From positions 36,309,501-36,373,500 of the forward strand of contig NC_091020.1 in the NCBI RefSeq assembly GCF_041296385.1: a DNA stretch of 64,000 nt. The letters are read 5' to 3'. Below are positions 1 through 11,110 of this stretch, in pieces. Under the pieces are notes generated by a model that saw only the letters and a program-made list of their open reading frames with translations, was not told the DNA's origin and searched no databases. A program made the position numbers and the translations under genes. Source of the stretch: Aphelocoma coerulescens. Lineage: Eukaryota > Chordata > Aves > Passeriformes > Corvidae. Every line of letters begins with the position of its first letter. The first letter of the stretch is position 1.

Positions 1-276
1 TGTGACAATCCCCTAAAATTATAACGAAAGGGCAGCGAGCAAGGTGTGCTGTAAAACACAATTGGCATGAAGGCAAGGAAAAACTGGGAAAATAGAAGAA
101 AAATTAGTTCTGGAGTCATGCTCGGTAATAGCTGATGTATGCTCACAATAAAATGAGATGCAGAATGCAAAACTGCTCGAAAATAAAAGCATAATTTCAA
201 CAGTATTCAGCCAGCAGGTCTAAGAGTTACAGAATCCCTGTGGGTTGGAGGAAAAAAAAGAAAAATGAAAAAACAA
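1..276. other. AT-rich unique flank
   Basis: No gene or repeat is recognised. The last 25 bases are A-rich (251-275) and abut the 3' tip of the antisense CR1 that follows, so they may belong to its target site. Confidence 0.5.
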
Positions 277-470
277 CACAGAATCCCAGAATCTTTAAGG
301 CTGGAAAAGCCCCCCAGGATCATTGAGTCTGAGCTGTGCCCATCCCCACCTTGTCCCCAGCCCAGAGCCCTGAGTGCCACCTCCAGCCCTTCCTTGGACA
401 CCTCCAGGGATGGGCACTCCAAACCTCCCTGGGCAGCCCCTGCCAAGGCCTGAGCACCCTTTCCATGCTG
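277..470 (-). mobile_element. CR1 LINE 3' fragment, group 2
   Basis: On the plus strand it begins 'cacagaatcccagaatcttt' and continues through 'ggctggaaaag' and 'ccagggatgggcactccaaac', which is the antisense of the group-2 CR1 3' region. The same order of blocks recurs at 13613, 35627 and 54679. Only the last 190 bases or so of the element are present, so no reverse transcriptase is encoded. Recognition is by eye, from agreement with the other copies and remembered avian CR1 structure. Confidence 0.85.
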
Positions 471-1350
471 AAACACAAAGGTTTTTTAAACCCAAGGTCA
501 TAAAAAAATTCCAAATTAAGGCTCAGGTATCTTCTGTTAGATTGATGTGATTGCAAGACAGAGAAAGGAAACCCAGGGCAATTGGAAGGAGTTTTCCTTC
601 AGATCAGACCTTGGTTCAGTCAGTTATGGAAGCTTAGACAGACACAGATATATTTCAATCCTTTTACATATATATATATAATATCTATATATCTGGATTC
701 TTGCAGAAAGCTCAGAAGTTTTACTTCTCCAAGATAACCTGGAGCCAAGTGCAGACTTTCCCCACACAAAGTCCTGAAGGCTTTCACCAGCAGCGTGGTG
801 CCGTCCCTGCATGCACTTGTAAAATAAAGAAATAATGTAATATTCAAAAGTTCAGCTCCTCAAAGTCAGACCTCGAATCTACACTTAGAAAATTAAATAG
901 TTTGCCTGATCGCAGAAGTCCCAAATGGTGAATAATTTCTGTCAGCTCGCACGTCTCTTTTGTAGAAGGGGAGAATTAAAACATTCATAGGTATTTGTAA
1001 AGTGAAATACAGATTTACTTCAAAAAAATCTGTGGTGCAGCGTGGTTGGAGGCGGCAGTTCGAGGTAATTACTGCAATTTCTTCTACAATTTCACAGCCA
1101 GGTCAGGGCACCTGTGCATTCTTTGGTACATTTAATGTGGGAAAGTGTCCTGCTCTCACAGAGCTGTGGAGCCTCGGGACAATCCTGCAGCTGCTGTGGA
1201 GCCCAGGGCTGAGGTCCCTGAGCATCCCTGAGCATCCCCAGTGCCACTGCCAGGACAGAGCCCTGTGCCACGGGAAGTGTGGAACGGGAAAAGCCACGCT
1301 CAGGACAACACCTGCCGTGCAGTTTTGCCAGCAGGCTTCCCAAGCACGGA
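471..1350. other. Unique non-coding stretch
   Basis: No gene is recognised. It holds a short alternating AT tract (about 665-690) and, at about 1205-1230, a doubled 'gagcatccct' motif. The frames across it carry no domain I know. Confidence 0.5.
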
Positions 1351-1429
1351 ATCATGGAATCACAGAATGTCCTGAGCTGGAAGGACCCAAAGGGATCTTC
1401 CAGGCCAGCTCCCGGCCCTGCTCCTGGCA
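1351..1429 (-). mobile_element. CR1 LINE 3' tip, group 3
   Basis: It reads 'atcatggaatcacagaatgt' then 'cctgagctggaaggaccca' and 'ccggccctgctcctggca', the antisense tip of a third CR1 lineage that recurs at 10203. It is only about 80 bases long and already diverged, so it is probably an old insertion. Confidence 0.7.
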
Positions 1430-2444
1430 GTTATTCTGAGCCAATTTACTTTGACATGCCCTGAAAGGTTTAACCTGGAATGGACAATGTCTTCCTGTAC
1501 AATGACAGGAAACAGTTTGAAAAATAAATAACTCATGGTCTGGTGTTTGTGTCTCATCTTTGAGATCCTTCTCTTCCAAGAAATCTTTTAATTTCCCAGC
1601 CTTTCAAATTTTATCTCTACAAATCTCTTCCAAACCTTGAGCGGCAACAATTAAAATCTACTTGTTAGAAGCAACATTAGCTACAAAAAGAAATAGGAAA
1701 GGTCAGGGACGAGGAGCTCGTGCAGACTCCCCCAGAGCAGGTAAGGAGGTGTTTTGACAGGGGGCTTCATTTGAACTGAATAATATGCTCAGCTCTTGAT
1801 TTGGGTACAAATGTTGAGCTCAGAGTCTGGAGGTGGGTGGCTTTGGGCTGTAATTTTAATTAAGTGCTCATCCCTCTATGCAACACTTGGTGTTTCTCTG
1901 CTGTTAAAAGGCAGATTTGGGGTGGTTTTGCTGCCATGCCAACCCTGCTGCTGGGAAGCACCGAGCAGGGCTGAACAGAAAGTCAGGAAGGAAAACCTGG
2001 AACCCAGCACTGACCTCCCGTGTCGGTGATCCTCTGTGGTCTGTTGTCCCAGGGCATCATTTTGGATGGAATTCCTTCAGACCAGCGGAGCCTGCTCTTC
2101 AGCACCAGTGGCACCAGCACCTGCAGCTCCTTCATCCCCATCACATCCCAGTGTCGGGACACAGGGGAGTGGGCCAAGGGCCGCAGCAAGTGGAGGCCTG
2201 GCCTCCCATGGGTTTCCTCCAGCAGCAACACTTCCATGGTTTCTGGTGTCTCCGAACCCAGAAGGAACCCCCACACCTGGTCAGGGCCAGGGAATGACCT
2301 CACCCTTCCCAGAGAGCCAGAACCCAGCTTGGGCAACGTCTTGCCAGGCAATCATCCATTGCCACTCCTTCCTTAATAGGGGTCTGGTGGACCCTGACTA
2401 CAAGCCATTCCTACCTAAAACATCCTCTTCTCCAGAGCCAAACC
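1430..2444. other. Unique non-coding stretch
   Basis: Nothing recognisable. GC rises steadily towards the CpG-rich patch that starts near 2445. Confidence 0.5.
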
Positions 2445-2790
2445 CTCTCCCGGGCAGAGCAGGGATGGGGGAGCCAGGCCGGGGCACTCGGCTCCGGGGG
2501 CGGCTGTGGCACAAGCGCCTAAAGCGGCCGAGGGCTCCGGATGCTCTCCCCTCCTGCAGCAATGCAGGGCACTGCGCGCCTTAGGGCAGAAATAAGGGAT
2601 GTTGTCTGCGCAGTTACACGTCCAGGAGAGGCAGAACATGCAATATTCTGCCACAGCTGTGGCAGCCCAGCCAGCTTTCCATAAATCACAGCGGCGGGAA
2701 GCGGCGCCGCGAGCTGCGGCTCAGGGATGGGCACGCGGCAGAGCCGCTCTCGGAGCAAGGGCAAGGCAAAGCCCGGGTTCCCCGTGATGC
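2445..2790. promoter_or_regulatory. Small CpG-rich patch
   Basis: CpG dinucleotides cluster here (for example around 2490-2540 and 2690-2760, with runs such as 'gcggcgccgcgagctgcgg') against a CpG-poor neighbourhood. At about 345 bases it is short for a CpG island. No recognisable exon or splice structure goes with it. It could be a promoter or enhancer core, or simply a GC-rich patch; the sequence alone does not decide. Confidence 0.4.
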
Positions 2791-3799
2791 AATACATTAC
2801 ACTGACAGGAGAGATGGAAAGACCATAAATAAAATGGATTTTATCATCTCCTATCAGTCTCTCGTGGATAATGTGGGCTATTTCAAGAATACCTTCTCTG
2901 GCATCAAGGATAATTCAGCGGGAAAATGGACTGGAGCTGCTCACAGCAGAGCAGGGGCTGCCACGCTGCACTCCCACTAATAATGAAGAGATCCAAGGGC
3001 TCCCCGTGCTTCAGGGAGGGGCAGCCCAGCCCAATGGCCATCTCATCCCCGGAGCAATAAACTGTGACAGCAGAACAACACAAGTTATTTCTGTAATGCA
3101 CACAGCCCTTCCTGTTCAAAGACGGCCAGAAGAAAACCACTTTGTTTCTATTCTCAACAGAGATCACTCATTTTCCAGCTCCAGAGACATGAATATTCAT
3201 GGTTATTGTTCACATGGGGGGGCTCTCCTCGACTCCATCCCAATTTCTGAAGTAAAATCTAAACTTCTGCTAAATTGCAGAACTCCAATGGATACTTTAC
3301 TTTTAATTACTTTCAGAAGTGTTCACTGTCTGACACTGAGGGATGCATTCTTCAGCTGGGTGATACATTTATTTACTCCACTGTGCTTTTGGAATGTGCA
3401 GAATGTTTATAATTAGGCTGTGTAACCATGCGAGCCTTCAGCTGGTGTTTGCTGGGTTTAAAGCAGGCTTGTTCTGCATTTCCAAAGCAGGAAAAGCCAC
3501 AATGCACCGGGAACGTTATGCACTGATCTTTGTATTTCCAGGGTAGGAGAAAAAAAAACACTTAAAAATTCTAATTGTGGTGTTTGAAATGCTGCTGAGG
3601 TGCAGGGCAGAGCGATGATTCCTGTTCCAGGCAGGGACCTGGGTCGTTTGCAGAGCTGTGATAAACAGTGACACCTGGGAACAGCCTGCAAAGCCCCTGT
3701 GAGGGCATCCAGCAGCTCCAGCTCCTCCTGGAGCTGGGACAGGAGCCTGCGGTGGGGGGAGCTCTTCCCTGGGCATCAGGAGCAGGACCAGAGTCACCC
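2791..3799. other. Unique stretch, repeat-free
   Basis: No CR1 or LTR piece is visible. Just after the CpG patch, 2790-2880 is AT-rich and rich in TAA/TTTAT words. At 3713-3736 'cagctccag' faces 'ctggagctg' across a 6-base loop, a small hairpin of no evident role. Confidence 0.45.
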
Positions 3800-3860
3800 T
3801 GAGCAACCTGGGCTGTGGAAGGCCTTTAAGGTCCCTTCCAAGAGCAGGCATCCTGTGATT
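3800..3860 (+). mobile_element. Degenerate CR1 3' tip, group 1
   Basis: The words 'gagcaacctggg', 'ggcctttaaggtcccttcca' and 'ctgtgattc' appear in the order of the sense CR1 3' end, but the bases between them have decayed. It is a plausible old copy, weaker than the others. Confidence 0.45.
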
Positions 3861-4760
3861 CCCAAGGGGAGCCTTTCCAAGGCACCCCCGGGCTGAGCCT
3901 GGCTGGTGACAGCAGTGGCCAGCAGTGACAATGTTCCAGCCCAGCCCTGCCCCCAGCACAGGCATGAGGCTCTCTCTGCTCCCACCTGCCGAGGTCCCCC
4001 CAGGCAAAGCCCAGCTCAGGCATTTCACAAAGCCCTGCACCTTTCCGAGCCCTGAGAAAGCCTTTCCAGGCTCTGAGGTAGCTCTGGCTGGTGCCCTGCC
4101 CAGCGGTGGCATCACCGCCCTTGGGATCAGCCTGACTCCATCTGTGCAGCTCCTGAGGTCACAGCGCTTCAAATCAGACAATTTCTTTCCAATGAGGTAA
4201 TTCGTAACCCAGGATTAAAGTAGGGGTCATTTTCTTCATTATTTCAAAAAAACATGATTTTTAAATTGTTCTTGATGGTTTCTGCACTAAGAAATTCACA
4301 TTTGGTGTCAGGTTTAACCATCTGTTAACACACATGTGATTTCAAAATTCTCCCTCATGTCATCCTCCAGCACAGTCCCCACCCATATGTGATTATCTCC
4401 ACCACACAAATGTTCACTTACATCTTCCCAACTCTCCATACAAATTTCTTGGTGAGTGCTCAGAAACTGTATGATCTTCCCTTAGAACACGGGCAGAAGT
4501 TTAACCCAGGCCACAGAGCACGCAAATATTGAAGCTTTGCCACTTTCCTGTGCTGCTGCTACACCTGGAGCAAAAGAGAGTTATGCAATATGTGAGTTTT
4601 CTGCTCAGGAGCTCCAAAGTTAATAATGGAATATCAGCTTCACTAAGAATCAATTTTTTCACCTTTTTTTTCCCCCAAAACAACTTCACAAATTCCCATT
4701 TTCTTTCCCATAGTTTCAGTCATAACCAAATCAACAGAAAATGCAGATTATGCACTGCTG
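3861..4760. other. Unique non-coding stretch
   Basis: Nothing recognisable. The part from 4200 to 4500 is AT-rich, and the T-rich run near 4650-4676 is simple sequence. Confidence 0.5.
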
Positions 4761-4834
4761 CCCATGGAAGGGGAATTGGATCTAGAAAGGCTTTAAGGTC
4801 TCTTCCAGCCCAAACCAGTCTGTGATTCTGTGAT
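4761..4834 (+). mobile_element. CR1 LINE 3' tip, group 1
   Basis: It reads 'cccatggaaggggaattgg', 'ctttaaggtctcttccagcc' and ends in 'ctgtgattctgtgat', the CR1 terminal 8-base tail repeated. The tail marks the true 3' end, so the element points rightwards and is truncated to about 75 bases. Confidence 0.85.
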
Positions 4835-4982
4835 CACTCCCAATGTGAGAGCAGCAGGTGGGCAAAGGAGTGGGCCCCTGCAACCCCCACCACAATCCAG
4901 CAGGATCCTCCCTTTGCTGGGGCAGCAGCTCTGCTCCTCCTGGGACACAGTTACTGCACTGAACTTCCTCATATAAATGTCA

Positions 4983-5270
4983 CACAATCCCAGAATCCCA
5001 GCCTGCTTTGGGTGGGAAGGGACCTTCGAGATCATCCCATCCCACCCCTGCCATGGGCAGGGACACCTCCCACTGTCCCAGGCTGCTCCCAGCCCCAATG
5101 TCCAGCCTGGCCTTGGGCACTGCCAGGGATCCAGGGGCAGCCCCAGCTGCTCTGGGCACCCTGTGCCAGGGCCTGCCCACCCTCCCAGGGAACAATTCCT
5201 TCCCAACATCTACTCTAAATCCCCCCTTTTACTTCAAAGCCATGAGCCCCTGCCCTACCGCATTGCATCC
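4983..5270 (-). mobile_element. CR1 LINE 3' fragment, group 1
   Basis: Antisense CR1 beginning at the tip and running through the palindromic 'ccctgccatgggcaggg', 'gatccaggggcagccccag', 'gcccaccctcccagg' and on to 'ttcaaagccat' and 'tgccctaccg'. It lies 150 bases from the sense-orientation tip at 4761-4834, so the two 3' ends face each other. It encodes no protein. Confidence 0.9.
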
Positions 5271-6320
5271 CCAGCCTAATCTGAAACACAAACTGTGGAA
5301 ATCTCCAGGATTCACCCTGAGCCATCTGGCAGCAGATGGAGGAACTGTGCAGAACCCAATGACTTTGGGAAGAGGTTTGTCTCCTCAGAGCTCCCTGTGG
5401 CAGGAGCACGGTGAGCTCAGGGCTGTGGGGAGCTCTGGTCTCTGTGCCAGCCCCAGGGCCATGGAGCCTCACTGGAACAGCCCCAGCCAGGAGCAATTTT
5501 TGCAAGTCCGCAAGTTCCTGCTTCAGGGGACAGCACACCGTCATTTTCTTTCTCTCCTTCTGAGATTTAAATAGGTCAAGTCCCTCACTCGGTTCAGTGC
5601 AGGAAATTGTACATTCCCACAATTGCATTTCAGAATGGATAATGGGCCCATTTAAGTGTTATCATTAGAGAAACGACAGCAAAATACAGCTGGGTGAGTC
5701 CTCCCCCTTCCCCACGCACTCCTGTACTGCGATGCCTCTAAGTTATTCCAATTTTCAGCTCTTTGCTTCCCATCACTGCCTTTCAAACACACAGAACAGA
5801 AATTGGATTAAATAATATGCTGAAGAGAACACTTTGCTTGCTGCAGACATGCTGAGCCTGGCAGCTGCCGGGCTGCACGTGGCCAGGTGAGTTACTGAGT
5901 GCTCAGGGAGGAGGGGAGAAAACCTGACACTCCAACAGCTTTCCAATGACACCACGGTGATCCCAGCAACTCAACAGAGCAGTGCATTCCCTTAGCGAAA
6001 ATAATGAGGGAGAGAAGGGAAAGGAGGAGACAGGAGAAAGAGAAGCAGAACTAAACCCACACTTGGTCTGGGGCAGTAACACCCTTCTTAAATTCTTCAT
6101 CTGTTCCATCCATCCAAATAAGTTGCTCACACACAATTCTGTCACAAACTGTGGAAGGAAAGGGTGGAAGATTACATTAATGAGAGTCGAGAACGTGAAA
6201 CCAAAAAGTATTAAACAGAGAAACCGAAAGGCAGAACTTTGTCACCACAGGGGCTGGCAGGCAAAGAGCGATGGACTGACAACTGAAAGTGCTGGAGGGC
6301 ATGGAAACAGCCCAGAGCCC
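5271..6320. other. Unique stretch with a purine-rich tract
   Basis: No gene recognised. Bases 6000-6052 on the plus strand are almost entirely purine (GA-rich), a simple-sequence tract. Confidence 0.5.
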
Positions 6321-6370
6321 GGGATGGTCCCTCAGGTCCCTTCCATCCCAAGCCATTCCCTGATTCTGTG
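6321..6370 (+). mobile_element. CR1 3' tip, inverted relative to its body
   Basis: This 50-base piece reads in the sense direction ('ggtccctcaggtcccttcca' to 'ccctgattctgtga'), while the CR1 that follows without a gap is antisense and lacks exactly this terminal segment. Taken together the two pieces make one complete 3' region with the tip flipped. A separate sense insertion is the alternative. Confidence 0.75.
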
Positions 6371-6725
6371 ATCCCATCCCACCCCTGCCATGGCAGGGAC
6401 ACCTCCCACTGTCCCAGGCTGCTCCCAGCCCCAATGTCCAGCCTGGCCTTGGGCACTGCCAGGGATCCAGGGACAGCCCCAGCTGCTCTGGGCACCCTGT
6501 GCCAGGGCCTGCCCACCCTCCCAGGGAACAATTCCTTCCCAATCTCCCATCCAGCCCTGCCCTCTGGCACTGGGAAGCCATTCCCTGTGTCCTGTCCCTC
6601 CATGCCTTGTCCCCAGTCCCTCTCCAGCTCTCCTGGAGCCCCTTCAGGCCCTGCAAGGGGCTCTGAGGTTTCCCAGGAGCCTTCTCCTCTCCAGGTGAGC
6701 ACCCCAGCTCTCCCAGCCTGGCTCC
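6371..6725 (-). mobile_element. CR1 LINE 3' fragment, group 1, tip missing in place
   Basis: Antisense CR1 starting inside the element at 'cccatcccacccctgcca' and extending upstream of the usual truncation, through 'gtccctctccagctctcctg' and 'ggagccttctcctctccagg'. It is one of the longer group-1 copies here (355 bases). Its own 3' tip is not at its left end; the matching sequence is present just before it in the opposite orientation. Confidence 0.9.
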
Positions 6726-8378
6726 AGAGGGGCTCCAGCCTGAAGGACCAAGGTCAGGGAATGTCCAGCCCCATGAAATTACAGAAAACACAGGACCAGG
6801 TGAGAGCTGAACTCTGAGCCTGCTCACTTCCCCCAGCAGGAGGATGCAAACCTGCCCCAGGTCTTCCTTCCTTCCAGTCTCTGGACCCCAGCACAGGGTG
6901 CTGCACCCGCCAGCCTCTGGAAGGCACATTCCAGGAGCATGGATCAATGGAATGCTTTGGCAGCTCTCCCTTCAGGCAGCTCGCCCAAGCCCCGAGGCTG
7001 CAGCCCCAGTCCTGGCAGCCCTTGGCTCTGGCTGATGGCAGGGGAGGCAGAGGAAGCCCCAGGACACTGTGCAGGGTCAGGGGCTGGGCTCGGCCCCAGA
7101 GCCTCCCCTGCACGTCCCTGCAGCCCTGCTCCAGCGGGAACATCCCTGGGGAAGGACGGGGCCTGCAGGGTGGGCTGGAGGCTCCCTCAGGGACGGTGTC
7201 ACCCCAGGAACTTGTCCCTTTGTAAATATTGGGGCTGTGGGGAGCTGGCAGCTCACCCTGCAGCTCTGCCAGCGCTGCCCCCTCCCGCTGCCCCCGCCCC
7301 GGCACTCAGCAGATGTACACGGAGCTGCAGCAAACTGTGAAATGAACTGTCAGTCAGCAGAGCTCAGCTTTGAATAATGCCTGCCTGCTAACACTCATTG
7401 CCATCAGCTCCCAAAACACAAAATCCTACTCGAAATCAATAGGTCTTTTAGAAAATTTAATTGTGGAGCAGATTTTGAAACCCATGGATTTGACTTTGCC
7501 GCTCCTTGCCAAAGAGAGGTGTCCATGGGTGCTCAAGTCAAATCCTTCCCACTGATCCAAATGGAAAATGCTAAAAAAGAGAAAATGAGAATGTTAAACC
7601 CTACTAAAAGGATCCAGACGATTTACCATGCAATGGGGTTTATTCTTTAGTGACATTTTTCCTGACTGAATAAAATTAGGCTGCTTAGAGGCTGCATCCC
7701 AGTGCTCCTGATTAGTCGTGTGACTTGAGGGATGTCTGAAGGATTCAGATAACCAGCACTTGGGATTACATTTCATTTCTGGGTGAATTTTGGGTTCAGG
7801 AGAAACATGTGAATTTCAGATTATCCACAACTTGGATAACAAGGTAGCACATGTTCAAGGCTTGCCTACATTAAGGAGTTGCCCGAGAGCTAATTCTGTG
7901 TTTTCTGTGTAATACATCAACAAATAAAAGAAAGGTTTAGCAGGTAGTTAATAACGCTGCAGAGTAAGCAAAGGAGCACCTCTAACGAAGTACGTTTTGC
8001 CTGTAATTCAGAAGTAGGAGAAGCACATTAACCTGCTGGGTGAGAGGGCTTCCCAGCCCCACTCTGACTGGGCTCACACGGGAGGCACTCCTGGGTTTGC
8101 ACCAGCAGGGATTTCACTGCGCAGGTAAATGAGCTCCCCTGAGAAGAGCAGGCAGGAGACTTCATGGGCAGATGCTGGAGCTCTTTGATTTCCTGCTCGT
8201 TCACACGTGCAGGGAGACACTTCCAGAGGGACCTGAATGGCCAGAAAGGGTCAGCCCTATCTGCTGTGTTCCAGGGAACATAGCCCTGCATAAAGCTGTG
8301 GGGCCGGGGCAGCCTCGTAATGGGATTTCATGGGAAAAGGACCCAAAATCTACTCCTGTGTGGGGAACTTCACAGAGC
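6726..8378. other. Unique non-coding stretch
   Basis: The first half (to about 7330) is GC-rich but CpG-poor, and the second half is AT-rich. No domain, splice structure or repeat is recognised. Confidence 0.5.
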
Positions 8379-8470
8379 ATGGAATCACAGCTTGGGAAAG
8401 CCCTGTCAGACCGCTGGGTGCAACCATTCCCAAGCACTGCCAAGGCCACCCCTGGCCCATGTCCCAAGGG
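8379..8470 (-). mobile_element. CR1 LINE 3' tip, group 2
   Basis: It reads 'catggaatcacag', 'cttgggaaagccctgtcaga', 'aaccattcccaagcactgcc' and 'ctggcccatgtcccaaggg', the antisense order of the group-2 tip. About 90 bases remain. Confidence 0.75.
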
Positions 8471-10202
8471 AAAGCAGCCACTTTCTGACCTTCAGAGTAC
8501 TGGCACTGTATTAAAAATAACCTTAGAGAGCAGATAACGAACTTAAACTCATAAACCAATGTAATTACAGAGCCATAGGACCAAGCCCAGAGCAGAGAAG
8601 GGTGCACACAAACGTGGCAGGGGTGCAAGGGACACCCCCGGGTGACACAGCACTGCCACCCCACCCCATGTGTCCTGGGCAGGGACCCTCAGGAGAGCCC
8701 CCAAACTCGGGGCGAGGGCCTTTGGAGCAGTTTGTTTGGTCTGAATAAAACCAGCCCATGTACAGACAAGGACAACTCATTTCCACCAGCCAAACGCCCC
8801 TGGAGCTGCTACAGCTTTTAAGAAAAAGAAAAGAAAATCCCAAGAGAGCAATCTAGAGCAGGATTCAGATCAATATTGATAAAAAATGCTGGCTTTCAAT
8901 ACACCTGGGAGACTCCCCCTCACATCTGAAGCTTCTTTTCCAAGGTGCACTAAGAGTATGCGCTTCCATGACTGGGAATTATCCTATTTCAGGGGTTAAA
9001 GATACCATTTTGCCAGCGTTTACTTACTCCAAGTGGTGCCAGCTTTTGATATTTTTATAAACTACAATATTACGTGTTTTCACCTCTCACTATCAAACAA
9101 ATGCATCACCTTCAACACCATCACTTCTCACTCCACCTCAACATCCTGCAGGCCAAAAACAACCTGTTAAATCCCTTCCGTAAAGAAAGGAAAGGAGAAG
9201 GTGATTTTAAGTAAGATGAAATTATTTCCTCATTAAGCAAACAGATGGGGCGTGTCAGACCAGGAGTAATTGTGGCTCCACGGGATGGAGGTTGAGCTCG
9301 AGTGACTGAAAAACCGGCCATGAGGAGGAGCTGAAGCCCCAAGTCCCTGTCTGCTCTGCTGCCACCTGTGCTGCCCAGGGAGCAGCCCCATGGGCTCACA
9401 CGGCTCCTGCAGAGCCCAGGCAACCTCACAAGTGGGCAACAGGGGCACCACAAAGGGGGAAAAAAGTGCTGTCAGTAGTAATGGAATATCAAAACTCCCA
9501 GGAACATCGACACCAGGTCATCAAAACCAAACCACCAACCAAACCCCTGCCACAGCAGGAGCTGCAGTAAATGTGAGGAGCAGCAGCAGTTATTGATCCC
9601 AGCCTGCCTGGGGAGCAGCTGGAGCAGCACGGGCTGGGAAACACAGGCTGAGACGGATCCAGAGCCACAGGAGCAGCTCCAAGAGCCAGAAAACCAGGGA
9701 GCAGCCACCAACAGCTCTCTGGAGCCACATCCAGGTGACAGTTCCCTGTTCCCTCAGCATGGGGACAGAACAGCAGCTGCCTCTGGGACTCCCTGGCTCT
9801 GTTTCACTGCTGGTTCACTCCCACTGCAGTTTGATTCAGTGAAATGGGGCTGGGGAAGGGCACGAGAAGAATCAGAGCTGAAAATCATTGCCTGAGTTTT
9901 ACCAGGCGGTTACTGCTGTAAAGGGGCGAGTTTATGGCAGAAATACAGGGGGTTATTGGGTTTATTTCTGCCTGTGCTACAAAAACCCAACAGTAAAACT
10001 CCAGTGTTTTATCCCACCCCTGCAAACAGTCAAGAAGGAAAAAACTGAACTTATAGAAACAAGTGAATCCTGTCAGGTGAGAGGGCAACACAAGGTCTCT
10101 GCACATCACAGCCTCTGCTCCCAGCCCAGGAGTGGGGACGGAGCCAGTGAGCCCCACTCAGCCCCCAGCACAGCTCCTCCCCCTAAAGGCACCTAAATAA
10201 GA
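8471..10202. other. Unique non-coding stretch
   Basis: No gene recognised. A perfect 12-base palindrome 'atcaatattgat' sits at 8869-8880. CA/ACC-rich wording at 9520-9546 is simple sequence. Confidence 0.5.
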
Positions 10203-10305
10203 GTCAGAGTCCCAGAATATCCTGAGCTGGGACCCACAGGGGCATCCAGCCCAGCTCCTGGCCCTGCCCAGGACACCCCAACATCCCCACGCTGTCCCCA
10301 GGCTG
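10203..10305 (-). mobile_element. CR1 LINE 3' fragment, group 3
   Basis: It begins 'gtcagagtcccagaatatcc', then 'gagctgggacccacaggggc' and 'ggacaccccaacatcccc'. This is the better of the two group-3 copies, and it fixes the reading of the shorter piece at 1351. Confidence 0.75.
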
Positions 10306-10950
10306 GGGACAGTGCCTGCTGGACTGCAGACAATGTGAGAACCACTCCTGAACTTCCCCGTCCCCTCTCGTGCCCCATGAAGACACAAGCACCTACTGGA
10401 TCTGTCCCAAACACAAGGAGAAAATAAACCTACTCCTGCTAGATTAATTTGGACAAGATATCTGTACAGCTCCCTTGGTGTGCAACGTGGGAAGAGTGTC
10501 CTGTCACAAGTGGTCAGTGTTTCCCTCATGGAAACCACAGGCACTGCACAGTGCTGATTTCCAGGGCTGCCTCAGGCTCAGGGGAATCCCAGCTGGACCC
10601 CAGTCCTGCCCTGCTGCCGCAGCACATGGACAGTTTCAGCTCCATTGCATTATGTAACAGCCAGGAGAATACTCTGCTGCTGGGAAGGAGAGGCACAAAT
10701 GTACTTTTACATTATTTAGGGAGCAAAACCGAATAAATGCAAGGAAATTCAGGGAGAGGCATGAACAATGCAGGGACTGCTCAGGAGGCAGCTGAGTTAA
10801 GGAGTTTTTCCAGTGTCAAGTGCATCGAGTCCTGGGTCACACAGGACAGGAAATCTGCCACCATTTTAAGAGCCAGGGGAATATTTAACACAGACCTTTA
10901 GTGCATGGCCAGTGTCAAGCAACCTAAGCAAGTCAAGGGGCAGAGTCCTG
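10306..10950. other. Unique non-coding stretch
   Basis: Nothing recognisable on either strand. Confidence 0.5.
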
Positions 10951-11110
10951 GAGAATCACAGAACTGGTCAGGCTGGAAAAGTTCTCTGAGCCCATGGAAT
11001 CCAGCCATGCCCAGCACTGCCCAGGCCACCGCTGCCCCACGTCCCCAAGTGCCACCTCCACGGGGCTGTGAAACCCCTCCAGGGGTGGGCACTCACCCCT
11101 GCCCTGGCAG
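10951..11110 (-). mobile_element. CR1 LINE 3' fragment, group 2
   Basis: It reads 'gagaatcacagaactggtca', 'ggctggaaaagttctctgag', 'cagcactgcccaggccaccg' and 'ccccaagtgccacctccacg', a clear antisense group-2 3' end with its tip at 10951. Confidence 0.85.

Noticed and set aside
6177..6947. A 256-codon minus-strand frame
   Set aside because: It runs straight across the rearranged CR1 and flanking unique DNA. The middle is CR1 sequence and neither end resembles a protein.
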